Position numbers and translations under genes: made by a program. A DNA stretch of 9,972 bases from an uncultured Gemmatimonadota bacterium. GTDB lineage: Bacteria; Gemmatimonadota; Gemmatimonadetes; Longimicrobiales; Gaopeijiaceae. The stretch covers positions 1 through 9,972 of the forward strand of contig CAKZOQ010000381.1 in NCBI GenBank assembly GCA_937136445.1. The letters run 5' to 3'. Position 1 is the stretch's first letter. Each line of letters begins with the position of its first letter. Under the pieces are notes generated by a model, which was not told where the DNA came from, did no database searches, and worked only from the letters and a program-made list of their open reading frames with translations. Positions 1 to 6,727 of this stretch are shown here, piece by piece.

Positions 1-3000
1 AAGGAGTCCTTCCCCGAGCTGCCCATCCCCATCATCGCGGTGAACACCATGTATCCCGGCGTCTCGCCGGCGGACATGGAGAGCCAGGTGACCCGGATCA
101 TCGAGGAGGATCTCTCCACCATCAGCGAGATCGACGAGCTCACCTCGACCTCGGTGGAGGGTTATTCCAGCATCGTGGCGGAATTCGACCCCTCGGTGAA
201 CCTGGACGAGGCGCTCCAGAAGGTCCGTGAAAAGGTGGACCTGGCGAAGCCGGACCTCCCGGAGGACGTGGAGGAACCCAGCATCGTCGAGTTCAACTTC
301 AGCGAGATACCCATCCTTCAGGTGAACCTCTCCGGGGAGTACGGACTGGTCCGCCTCAAGGAGCTCGGAGAAGAGCTGCAGGACCGCCTGGAGCAGATCC
401 CGTCGGTGCTGCGCGCCGACCTCCGTGGCGGGCTGGAACGCGAGGTGAAGGTCGACGTGGACCTCACCAAGCTCCAGTTCTACGGGCTGGCGCTGGGTGA
501 TGTGGTGGACGCCATCCGCGAGGAGAACGTCAACATCCCCGGCGGCTCCATCGACGTGGGCGACGCCAAGTACCTCCTCCGAGTGGACGGCGAGTTCGAC
601 GACCCGGCGCTCATCGAGGACCTCGTGGTCATGACGCGGAACAGCCGCCCGGTCTATGTGCGGGACGTGGCCATCGTGGACTTCGGCTTTGCCGAACGGG
701 AGTCCTACGCCCGGATGGACGGGCACGAGGTCGTGACGCTGGACGTGGTGAAGCGCTCCGGCGAGAACATCATCGCCACCTCGGCCCAGGTGAACGAGGT
801 GCTGGAGGGGATGGAGGCCATCTTCCCCCCCACGACGACGGTGGAGATCACCTCGGACCAGACCGAGCAGATCGAGGAGATGGTCTCCAGCCTGGAGAAC
901 AACATCATCTCCGGTCTGATCCTCATCGTGGCGGTCCTCCTCTTCTTCCTGGGGCTCGCCACCTCGGTCTTCGTCGGCGTCTCCATCCCCGCCTCCATGT
1001 TCCTCTCCTTCATCTTCCTGAAGGTGATGGGCGTGTCCATGAACATGGTGGTGCTCTTCAGCCTCATCCTGGCGCTGGGCATGCTCGTGGACAACGCCAT
1101 CGTGGTGGTGGAGAACATCTACCGCTTCCTCGAGGAGGGGTGGGACCGGGAGACGGCGGCCAAGAAGGCCACGGGCGAGGTGGCGGTGCCCATCATTGCC
1201 GCCACGGCCACGACGCTGGCGGCCTTCGCGCCGCTCCTCTTCTGGCCTGGTGAGGTGGGCGAGTTCATGGGCTACATGCCCCGGACGCTCATCGTCACCC
1301 TCTCGAGCTCGCTCTTCGTGGCGCTCATCATCGTCCCCACCCTTTGCGCCATGTTCATGAAGCTGGACGGGGCGCCGTCCCGGCCCGTCCGGCCGGCCAT
1401 GCGGTGGGGTCTCATCGCCGTGACGGCGCTGTTCCTGCTGGTGGTGGCGGGGATCAACCCCCTTACGGCCGGTCTCTTCGTGGCGACGGGAGTGGGCCTC
1501 TGGGCGCTCCACCGGTTCGTCCTGGAGGGGGTGGCCCGTCGGTTCCAGGACTCGACGCTTCCCTTCATGGTGGACGACCTCTACGAGCCGCAGCTGCGAT
1601 GGGCGCTCCGTCATCGCCTGCTCCTCGTGTCGGGGACGGTGGCGCTCTTCGTCCTGACCTTCATCGCCTTCGGGCGGTTCAACGCCGGGATCGAGTATTT
1701 CCCCGAGTCCATGCCGCCGCCCCAGCTCATCGTGGACATCGAGGCGCCTCCCGGCACCCTGGCCGAGGTCACCGATTCGGTGGTTCGGCGATTGGAGAGC
1801 GAGCTCGGTGGCGTGGAAGGGCAGATGGATTGGGAGTCCGTCGTGGCCGTGACGGGCGGAGGAGGAGGGGGCGGCAACCCCATGGGCGGCGGCCCCGGCG
1901 GCCCTGAGGCCGGCCGGATCACGGTGACGCTGGTGGACTTCCAGGATCGGGAGTACGACGGACTGCAGGTCCTGGCACGGATGCAGGAATCGGTGGGCGG
2001 GCAGATCGCCGGCGCCGAGATCACGGTGGACAAGCCTGCCGAGGGTCCGCCGCAGGGCGCTCCGGTGAGCGTGGAGATCGGTGGGGAGGACCCGGCGGTG
2101 CTCCAGGAGCTCTCGGACCAGCTCCTGACCGTCCTCGAGAACGCACCGGTCTACCGGAAGCTGGTGGGTCTGGAGAGCGACCTCGACGAAGCGCGCTCCG
2201 AGCTCTCCATCCATGTGGATCGGGAGAAGGCGGCGCTCTACGACCTGAGCACGGCGGAGGTCGGGAACGCGGTCCGGGGCGCCATCAACGGCATCGAGGC
2301 GGCCAAGTACCGCACCGGGAACGACGAGTACGACATCATCGTCCGGCTGGCGGAGTCCTACCGTCAGGAGCTGGAGGGCCTGCGCAGCCTCAACGTCATG
2401 GCGGAGGGCGGCATCCAGGTGCCGCTGGTCTCCGTGGCGGACTGGAGCGTGGAGGAGGGCTTCGGCTCCATCCGGCGGAAGGACCAGGAGCGCCTCGCCA
2501 CCATCACCTCCGACGTCGCGGCGGGGTACAACTCCAACGCCGTCCTCGGGGAGGTTCAGCAGACGCTGGCCGACTTCCGGGCGGATCTGCCCCCGGGCTA
2601 CACCCTGGAGTACACGGGCCAGAGCCAGGATCAGGCCGAGGCGCAGGCCTTCCTGGCCGGAGCCTTCCTCACGGCGCTCCTCCTCATCGGTTTCATCCTC
2701 ATCAGCCAGTTCAACTCGGTGGTGAAGCCCGTCATCATCCTGACCTCGGTGATCATGTCCACCATGGGGGTCCTCCTGGGCCTCATGATCTTCCGGATGC
2801 CCTTCGGGATCATCAACACCGGTGTGGGCATCATCTCGCTGGCGGGGATCGTGGTGAACAACGCCATCATCCTCATCGACTACATCGACATCAAGCGGGA
2901 GCGGGACGGCCTGGATCGGCGCGAGGCGCTGGTGCAGGGCGGCAAGACGAGGTTCCGGCCGGTGGTCCTCACGGCCCTTACGACCGCGCTGGGGCTGGTG

Positions 3001-3381
3001 CCCCTGTCCATCGGGATGAACTTCGACTTCTTCGGTCTCTATGGCTCGCTGAACCCCGAGCTCTACTGGGGTGGTGAGCAGGCGGCCTGGTGGGGTCCCA
3101 TGGCGGTGGCCATCATCGCCGGAATCCTCTTCGCGACCTTCCTGACGCTGGTTCTGGTACCGGTGTTGTACTCGCTGGTGGACGACGTCGCCGACTTCTT
3201 CAAGCGGCACTTCCTGCCCAGGGACGACGAAGCGTCCCCCGCGGGCACCGAGGGAGTCGACGAGGTGCCGGCCCCGGCGCCTCCCGTGCGCCCGCGGCCC
3301 GTACCCGATCGGGAGCCTGTCGGGGTGTCTCGCCGTAGGCTGCCCGGCGGGGCTCTGGAGCCCCGTCCCGAGACGCCGTGA
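1..3381 (+). CDS. RND efflux transporter permease subunit (AcrB/HAE-type), 5' partial
   Basis: Inner-membrane proton-driven pump of the RND superfamily, expected to work with a membrane-fusion protein and an outer-membrane channel (neither in window). The frame is open from base 1, so about 30 residues including TM1 are missing; 1126 residues are visible. Order: first porter domain (about 1-890), TM2-TM6 (about 900-1356), an extra hydrophobic hairpin (about 1405-1521), TM7 (about 1615-1680), second porter domain (about 1690-2600), TM8-TM12 (about 2640-3180), then a Pro/Arg-rich cytoplasmic tail of about 60 residues. The TM4 motif GMLVDNAIVVVEN (D codon at 1090) matches the AcrB proton-relay helix, but the second Asp is Asn. 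TM10 has GIVVNNAII where AcrB has Lys940. A polyglycine loop at 1855-1908 sits at the AcrB switch-loop position. Substrate cannot be predicted. Family assignment is very secure. Confidence 0.96.
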   Translation, partial: KESFPELPIPIIAVNTMYPGVSPADMESQVTRIIEEDLSTISEIDELTSTSVEGYSSIVAEFDPSVNLDEALQKVREKVDLAKPDLPEDVEEPSIVEFNFSEIPILQVNLSGEYGLVRLKELGEELQDRLEQIPSVLRADLRGGLEREVKVDVDLTKLQFYGLALGDVVDAIREENVNIPGGSIDVGDAKYLLRVDGEFDDPALIEDLVVMTRNSRPVYVRDVAIVDFGFAERESYARMDGHEVVTLDVVKRSGENIIATSAQVNEVLEGMEAIFPPTTTVEITSDQTEQIEEMVSSLENNIISGLILIVAVLLFFLGLATSVFVGVSIPASMFLSFIFLKVMGVSMNMVVLFSLILALGMLVDNAIVVVENIYRFLEEGWDRETAAKKATGEVAVPIIAATATTLAAFAPLLFWPGEVGEFMGYMPRTLIVTLSSSLFVALIIVPTLCAMFMKLDGAPSRPVRPAMRWGLIAVTALFLLVVAGINPLTAGLFVATGVGLWALHRFVLEGVARRFQDSTLPFMVDDLYEPQLRWALRHRLLLVSGTVALFVLTFIAFGRFNAGIEYFPESMPPPQLIVDIEAPPGTLAEVTDSVVRRLESELGGVEGQMDWESVVAVTGGGGGGGNPMGGGPGGPEAGRITVTLVDFQDREYDGLQVLARMQESVGGQIAGAEITVDKPAEGPPQGAPVSVEIGGEDPAVLQELSDQLLTVLENAPVYRKLVGLESDLDEARSELSIHVDREKAALYDLSTAEVGNAVRGAINGIEAAKYRTGNDEYDIIVRLAESYRQELEGLRSLNVMAEGGIQVPLVSVADWSVEEGFGSIRRKDQERLATITSDVAAGYNSNAVLGEVQQTLADFRADLPPGYTLEYTGQSQDQAEAQAFLAGAFLTALLLIGFILISQFNSVVKPVIILTSVIMSTMGVLLGLMIFRMPFGIINTGVGIISLAGIVVNNAIILIDYIDIKRERDGLDRREALVQGGKTRFRPVVLTALTTALGLVPLSIGMNFDFFGLYGSLNPELYWGGEQAAWWGPMAVAIIAGILFATFLTLVLVPVLYSLVDDVADFFKRHFLPRDDEASPAGTEGVDEVPAPAPPVRPRPVPDREPVGVSRRRLPGGALEPRPETP
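1855..1908 (+). other. Glycine-rich loop in the RND second porter domain
   Basis: These codons give seven consecutive Gly, then Asn-Pro-Met, then a further Gly/Pro run. The flanking residues (ESVVAV before, GRITVTLVDF after) align by eye with AcrB ESVFAVNG and the strand after GFGFAGRG. This places the stretch at the switch loop that separates proximal and distal drug pockets in AcrB. The Phe residues of that loop are absent. Confidence 0.6.
3346..3367 (+). repeat. GC-rich inverted repeat near the end of the RND gene
   Basis: CGGGGCT (3348-3354) and AGCCCCG (3359-3365) are perfectly complementary around the loop CTGG. The stem can extend by a G-U and a G-C pair to 3346/3367. It lies just before the RND stop codon and about 50 bases before the start of the DinB-like gene. 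No T-run follows, so it is not a classical intrinsic terminator; it might tune 3'-end stability or downstream translation. In GC-rich DNA such a stem can also arise by chance. Confidence 0.35.
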
Positions 3382-3416
3382 GGGCCGACGGGACGGGGGT
3401 CCAGGCGGAGGCCGCC

Positions 3417-4010
3417 ATGATCGTATCGCTCCCGGCCACGCGAGCGACCTTCCTGGACGAGATCGACGCCGGTCTCGACGCGGTGGCGGTGGCGGTGCGC
3501 CGAGAGTTCGAGCCCCTCGACCAGGAACTGCTCACCCGGCGCCCGAAGCCCGGTGCCTGGAGCGTGGCCCATTGTCTGGACCACCTTCGCCACACCAATG
3601 CGGAGTACCGGACGCGGTTGGCCCCGGCGCTCGAGGAGGCACGGAGGGACGGGCCGTCGGGGGGAGGCCACCCCGAAGCCGGCGGGACCCTCCGGAGCAA
3701 CTGGTTCGAGCGTTGGTTCGTCCGCTGGATGGGAGGCGGGATGGCGGTGAAGGCGCCGAAGATCTTCCAGCCGGACGAGGAGCCGGCCGGTCCGGATGCT
3801 GTCCAGGGCTTCCTGGAGGAGCAGGGCCGGCTTCGCGAGCTGGTGGCCGAGGCCCGGGGACTGCCGGTGGACCGCATCAAGTTCGGGACGCCGGTGACGG
3901 CGCTGCTGCGGCTGCGGGTCAGCACGGCCTTCGCGGTCCTCCTCAACCACGAGGTACGGCATCTGGAGCAGGCTCGCAGGGCGTATGCCGGGGTGGGGGG
4001 TTCACCCTGA
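3417..4010 (+). CDS. DinB-family (DinB_2-like) putative metal-dependent protein
   Basis: A 197-residue protein with the four-helix DinB/YfiT fold signature, a family of cytoplasmic metal-binding proteins that includes thiol transferases; most members have no assigned substrate. Visible family features are the N-terminal motif PKPGAWSVAHCLDHL (His52 and His56) and the C-terminal NHEVRHLEQ (His178, His182), which supply the expected His triad. The ATG at 3417 is chosen because GGCGGAG at 3404-3410 sits 6 bases upstream. A GTG at 3378 would overlap the RND stop and add 13 residues of unconserved character. The 35-base gap after the RND gene suggests co-transcription, although a functional link to efflux is not evident. 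Residues 76-125 (Gly/Pro-rich, then Trp-rich) form a longer mid-section than I expect for the family. Specific reaction unknown. Confidence 0.85.
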   Translation: MIVSLPATRATFLDEIDAGLDAVAVAVRREFEPLDQELLTRRPKPGAWSVAHCLDHLRHTNAEYRTRLAPALEEARRDGPSGGGHPEAGGTLRSNWFERWFVRWMGGGMAVKAPKIFQPDEEPAGPDAVQGFLEEQGRLRELVAEARGLPVDRIKFGTPVTALLRLRVSTAFAVLLNHEVRHLEQARRAYAGVGGSP

Positions 4011-4035
4011 GCCCCGGATCCATGTAACAATTGAG

Positions 4036-4045
4036 TGCGTATCCT
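4036..4045 (+). promoter_or_regulatory. Possible -10 element for the sigma-like gene operon
   Basis: TGCGTATCCT lies in an unusually AT-rich patch (about 4018-4046) between the DinB-like stop and the ATG at 4080. TATCCT matches the -10 consensus at four of six positions, about 35 bases before the start codon. No convincing -35 hexamer is visible. A similar string, TGGGTATCTT, occurs at the same distance before the ATG at 9367. Weak, pattern-based call. Confidence 0.25.
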
Positions 4046-4079
4046 TGCCACGGTCCACGCAGCCCGGAAACGTCCACGC

Positions 4080-4439
4080 ATGAACCGATCCGTCACCTAC
4101 GGCTCCTACGGCTCCTTCGGCTCCCTGCCGGAGCTCGTCCGGGCAGCAAGCAATGCCCCGCTCCTCGACCCCGAGGAGGATCGGCGATTGGCCCGTGAGG
4201 CTCGGGAGGGCCAGGACGAGGCACTGGATTCCCTGGTGAAGGCCCACCTTCGCCTCGTCGTGGACGAAGCCATCCGGCATCGGGACCACTTCGTTCGTAC
4301 CGGCGACCTGGTCTCCCGCGGCCTCAAGGGGCTGCACTGGGCGGCCCCCCGGTTCGACCCGGAAGTCCACGAGAGCTTCTGGACCTACGCCCGGCAGGCG
4401 GTGCGGGCGGAGATCCGCAAGACCGACCGGCCGGACTGA
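4080..4439 (+). CDS. Truncated sigma-70-like protein (regions 1.2-2 only)
   Basis: A 119-residue protein whose residues 27-112 follow the sigma-70 pattern. LLDPEEDRRLAREAREG resembles region 1.2, SLVKAHLRLVVDEAIRH resembles region 2.1 (LIEANLRLVV in housekeeping sigmas), GDLVSRGLKGLHWAAPRFDP resembles region 2.2 (DLIQEGNIGLMRAVDKFD), and FWTYARQAVRAEI resembles region 2.3/2.4. It stops seven residues later, so regions 3 and 4 (the -35 recognition domain) are absent. The Gln-Glu pair used for core contact in region 2.2 is Ser-Arg here, and the Trp pair of FSTYATWWIRQAI is Gln-Ala. The N-terminus has three YGS/FGS repeats. The ATG at 4080 is preferred; a GTG at 4035 would start within the AT-rich patch and add 15 residues. 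Neither has a good ribosome site. It heads a five-gene run. It could be a degenerate sigma remnant or a sigma-derived regulator; activity as a sigma factor is doubtful. Confidence 0.72.
   Translation: MNRSVTYGSYGSFGSLPELVRAASNAPLLDPEEDRRLAREAREGQDEALDSLVKAHLRLVVDEAIRHRDHFVRTGDLVSRGLKGLHWAAPRFDPEVHESFWTYARQAVRAEIRKTDRPD
4098..4124 (+). repeat. Triple 9-bp in-frame repeat (TACGGCTCC)
   Basis: Two exact copies of TACGGCTCC followed by TTCGGCTCC encode YGS-YGS-FGS at residues 7-15 of the sigma-like protein. The unit length is a multiple of three, so copy-number changes would keep the frame. Confidence 0.8.
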
Positions 4440-4459
4440 CGCGGGCCTCGCCCGTCCCC

Positions 4460-5263
4460 TTGGAATCCTCCCTCTTCGGCGTCCCGTACGCCCTGACCGT
4501 GTTGCCGGGTCTGGCCGTCATCATCCTGGCCATGACCCTCCTCTGGGCGGCGAGCCTCCCCCTGAAGGACGCCTCCATCGTGGATCCCTTCTGGGGCCCG
4601 GGCTTCCTTCTGGTGGCGGCCGTCACCGCCCTGGTGTGGAGCGTGTCGTCGCTCCGGGGATGGCTGGTCCTGGGCTGCGTCGCCCTCTGGGCGCTCCGGC
4701 TGGGCGGCCACCTGCTCCGGCGCAATCGGAGCCACGGGGAGGACCCCCGCTACGCCCGCTGGCGGGAGGACCATGGAGCGGCCTTCTGGTGGGTCAGCCT
4801 CTTCAAGATCTTCTGGCTCCAGGCCCTCCTCCTCTGGATCGTCGCCTGGCCCTTGATGCTGGCGGTGGTCTCCGAAGGCGGGATCGGCGGGTGGGACCTA
4901 GCCGCCCTCGTGGTGTTCACGGCGGGCTTCCTCTGTGAGGCTGTCGCCGACGCCCAGCTCCATCGGTTCCGCCAGGATCCCGCCAACGAGGGGAAGGTCC
5001 TGGACACGGGACTGTGGCGGTACTCCCGACACCCCAACTACTTCGGGGATGCGCTCCTCTGGTGGGGCCTCTACCTTTTCGCCGTGGGTGCCGGCGCCTG
5101 GTGGACCCTGTTCGGTCCCGTGGTGATGACCGTGCTCCTGCTGAAGGTCTCCGGCGTGTCCCTACTCGAAGAGGACATCGAGGAGCGCCGCCCGGCCTAC
5201 GCCGACTACATCCGACGCACCTCGGCCTTCATCCCGCTTCCGCCCAAGGACCCCGACGCCTGA
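4460..5263 (+). CDS. DUF1295 family membrane protein (steroid 5-alpha-reductase/ICMT-like fold)
   Basis: A 267-residue polytopic membrane protein. Diagnostic features are SIVDPFWGPG (39-48), the C-terminal signature LWRYSRHPNYFGDALLWWG (185-203), and the terminal block SLLEEDIEERRPAYADYIRR (234-253), all typical of DUF1295 and related to the cofactor-binding half of steroid 5-alpha-reductases and isoprenylcysteine methyltransferases. Hydrophobic segments lie near 10-30, 47-62, 67-85, 115-137, 147-165 and 198-230. It probably modifies a lipid or isoprenoid-type substrate in the cytoplasmic membrane using NADPH or SAM; the substrate and even the reaction class are unproven for the family. The start is TTG at 4460, giving full-length homology, but has no clear Shine-Dalgarno; GTG at 4499 or ATG at 4532 are alternatives that would shorten TM1. 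It begins 20 bases after the sigma-like gene and ends 4 bases before the next start. Confidence 0.9.
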   Translation: MESSLFGVPYALTVLPGLAVIILAMTLLWAASLPLKDASIVDPFWGPGFLLVAAVTALVWSVSSLRGWLVLGCVALWALRLGGHLLRRNRSHGEDPRYARWREDHGAAFWWVSLFKIFWLQALLLWIVAWPLMLAVVSEGGIGGWDLAALVVFTAGFLCEAVADAQLHRFRQDPANEGKVLDTGLWRYSRHPNYFGDALLWWGLYLFAVGAGAWWTLFGPVVMTVLLLKVSGVSLLEEDIEERRPAYADYIRRTSAFIPLPPKDPDA

Positions 5264-5267
5264 CGCC

Positions 5268-5804
5268 ATGTCCTTCCTTCCGCCCGCTTCGTCTCCGCCT
5301 CCTGCCGCCAACCACCCGGAGGAGGTGGTGGGGCGAGCCGTGCAGGAGCTCACCGCGGCCCGTCTGGGCCGAGGCTTCCTCCCGCTGGCGGCGCTCTTCG
5401 TGTGGGGCCTGGTTCAGGTCCTTTTCGCGCCGATGCAGGTGGGGGCGTGGGTCCTGGTGGTGGGTGCGCCGTGCACGGCGGGCATCATGTTGGGGCACGG
5501 ACTCCGAGGCGTGAAGCGGGCCTTCGGGCGACCCGAGGCGTGGTGGATGGCGCTGCTGGGTCCTGCCGCCCTCCTCCCGCCGGTCTTCGGGCTCTACGTG
5601 GCGTGCTGGCGCGGGCTCCGGACGGTGGCGGGGGGTGGGCTCGAGGCGGCGGTCGTGGGGCTGGTGATGACGGCCCTGGGTGTGTGGGCCCTCCGGAGCT
5701 GGCTGAAGGTGCTGGAGGTGGGGCGGTTGGGGGACACCATGAGTGGCATCGGGGCGGGGCTGCAGGGACTGGACCTGGAGGGAGGGGAGCCGTGGGCCGG
5801 GTGA
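5268..5804 (+). CDS. Unrecognised four-TM membrane protein
   Basis: A 178-residue protein I do not recognise. It has a proline-rich cytoplasmic-looking N-terminus (1-15), a short amphipathic stretch HPEEVVGRAVQELTAARLGR (16-35), and four hydrophobic segments near 37-53, 57-76, 92-114 and 124-146. A C-terminal tail follows (147-178) with a Gly-rich, mildly acidic end. No catalytic motif is visible; the single Cys at 69 and Cys at 113 lie in or beside membrane segments. The ATG is 4 bases after the DUF1295 stop with no good ribosome site, suggesting translational coupling. Its 3' end overlaps the following hydrolase gene by 13 bases. Because it is locked between DUF1295 and an exported hydrolase, a role in the same membrane process is likely, but no function can be assigned. 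Confidence 0.75.
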   Translation: MSFLPPASSPPPAANHPEEVVGRAVQELTAARLGRGFLPLAALFVWGLVQVLFAPMQVGAWVLVVGAPCTAGIMLGHGLRGVKRAFGRPEAWWMALLGPAALLPPVFGLYVACWRGLRTVAGGGLEAAVVGLVMTALGVWALRSWLKVLEVGRLGDTMSGIGAGLQGLDLEGGEPWAG

Positions 5805-6727
5805 GACACGGGGCGTGGTTGGTGGTGGCACTCCTGGCCTGTACTGTCGGAGGAACCGCCGCGGGGGCCCAGGTCCGACAGGGGGTCATGAGCCTGGAGG
5901 ACGCCCGCATCGCCTACGAGGTGCTGGGGGCCGGGGACCCCATCTTCGTCGTCCACGGGGGACCGGGGCTGGATCACGCCTACCTCCGACCGGGGCTGGA
6001 CGCGCTCGGCTCCCACGCGGAGGTGGTCTACTGGGACCAGCGTGGCACCGGGGACTCCGAGGCGATGCTGGACTCCACCACCATCTCCTGGGACGCCTTC
6101 CTCGGCGACATGGATCGCCTCCGGCAGATGCTGGGCTACGAACGGGTCGCCGTCCTGGGCCACTCCTTCGGCGGTCTGCTGGCACTGGACTACGCCCGAC
6201 GGTACCCGGAGCACACCCGCGCCGTGATCCTCCTGAACAGCACCGAGCCGGGGCGTCGCTGGGCCGACGAGACCCGCGCAGCCCTTCGGAATGCCCGGAC
6301 GTCGGCCGACTCGGTGCGCATGGCCGAGCTGGCGGTGAGCGAGGGCTTCGGAGCACGGGATCCGGCTACCATGAGCGCCTACTACCGCACGGCCTTCCGG
6401 GCGAGCATGCGCCACCCCGACCGGGTGGCGGAGCTGGAGCTGGACCTGGCCCCTCGAACCGCCCGCAACGGCCCGGACGTCGCCCGGCTCCTGGGGGGAT
6501 CCCTGGGCCCCGTGGACTGGTGGTCCTGGCTGGAGACGCTGGACGCTCCGCTCCTGGTCCTCCACGGGCGATACGACGCCATCCCGGAGGAGATGGCCCG
6601 CACCCTGGCGGAGACCGTTCCCCACGGCCGCTACGTCGCCCTCGAGGGGGGACACTTCCCCTGGCTCGGGGACGCCCCGGGAATGGTGGCCGCCATCTCC
6701 ACCTTCCTCGCGGGGCTCGACCGGTGA
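5792..6727 (+). CDS. Exported alpha/beta hydrolase, peptidase S33 (proline iminopeptidase)-like
   Basis: A 311-residue serine hydrolase. HGGPG (55-59) forms the oxyanion-hole motif, WDQRGTGDS (81-89) is the strand typical of prolyl aminopeptidases, GHSFGG (123-128) is the nucleophile elbow with Ser125, GRYDAIP (259-265) supplies Asp262, and EGGHFPW (285-291) supplies His288. A lid region covers about 150-240. Residues 5-26 form a signal peptide (Arg-His, hydrophobic core, cleavage predicted after AGA at 24-26). LLAC at 14-17 could instead act as a loose lipobox. The product is therefore probably periplasmic or lipid-anchored, unlike cytosolic Pip enzymes. The GTG at 5792 is chosen because GGAGG at 5781-5785 lies 6 bases upstream; GTG at 5801 is possible. 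It overlaps the preceding gene by 13 bases and the next by 4. Substrate could be a peptide, amide or ester. Confidence 0.9.
   Translation: MGRVRHGAWLVVALLACTVGGTAAGAQVRQGVMSLEDARIAYEVLGAGDPIFVVHGGPGLDHAYLRPGLDALGSHAEVVYWDQRGTGDSEAMLDSTTISWDAFLGDMDRLRQMLGYERVAVLGHSFGGLLALDYARRYPEHTRAVILLNSTEPGRRWADETRAALRNARTSADSVRMAELAVSEGFGARDPATMSAYYRTAFRASMRHPDRVAELELDLAPRTARNGPDVARLLGGSLGPVDWWSWLETLDAPLLVLHGRYDAIPEEMARTLAETVPHGRYVALEGGHFPWLGDAPGMVAAISTFLAGLDR

Noticed and set aside
1344..2033. Plus and minus frames inside the RND gene (187 and 140 aa)
   Set aside because: Shadow frames; the RND reading is continuous through them with recognisable structure.
3378..3416. GTG at 3378 overlapping the RND stop as start of the DinB-like gene
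   Set aside because: The overlap is attractive, but the 13 extra residues do not resemble the family and the ATG at 3417 has a well-placed GGCGGAG.
3991..4007. GGGTG...CACCC inverted repeat at the end of the DinB-like gene as a terminator
   Set aside because: Only a 5-bp stem with a 7-base G-rich loop and no T-run; expected by chance in this composition.
3063..4096. Two long minus-strand frames opposite the RND tail and DinB-like gene
   Set aside because: Arg/Pro/Ser-rich compositions typical of antisense frames in GC-rich DNA, with no recognisable motifs, while the plus strand has clear family signatures.
5402..5791. Long N-terminal extension of the S33 hydrolase
   Set aside because: It is Gly/Arg-rich translation of the four-TM gene in another frame; a signal peptide and an ideally spaced ribosome site mark the GTG at 5792 as the start.
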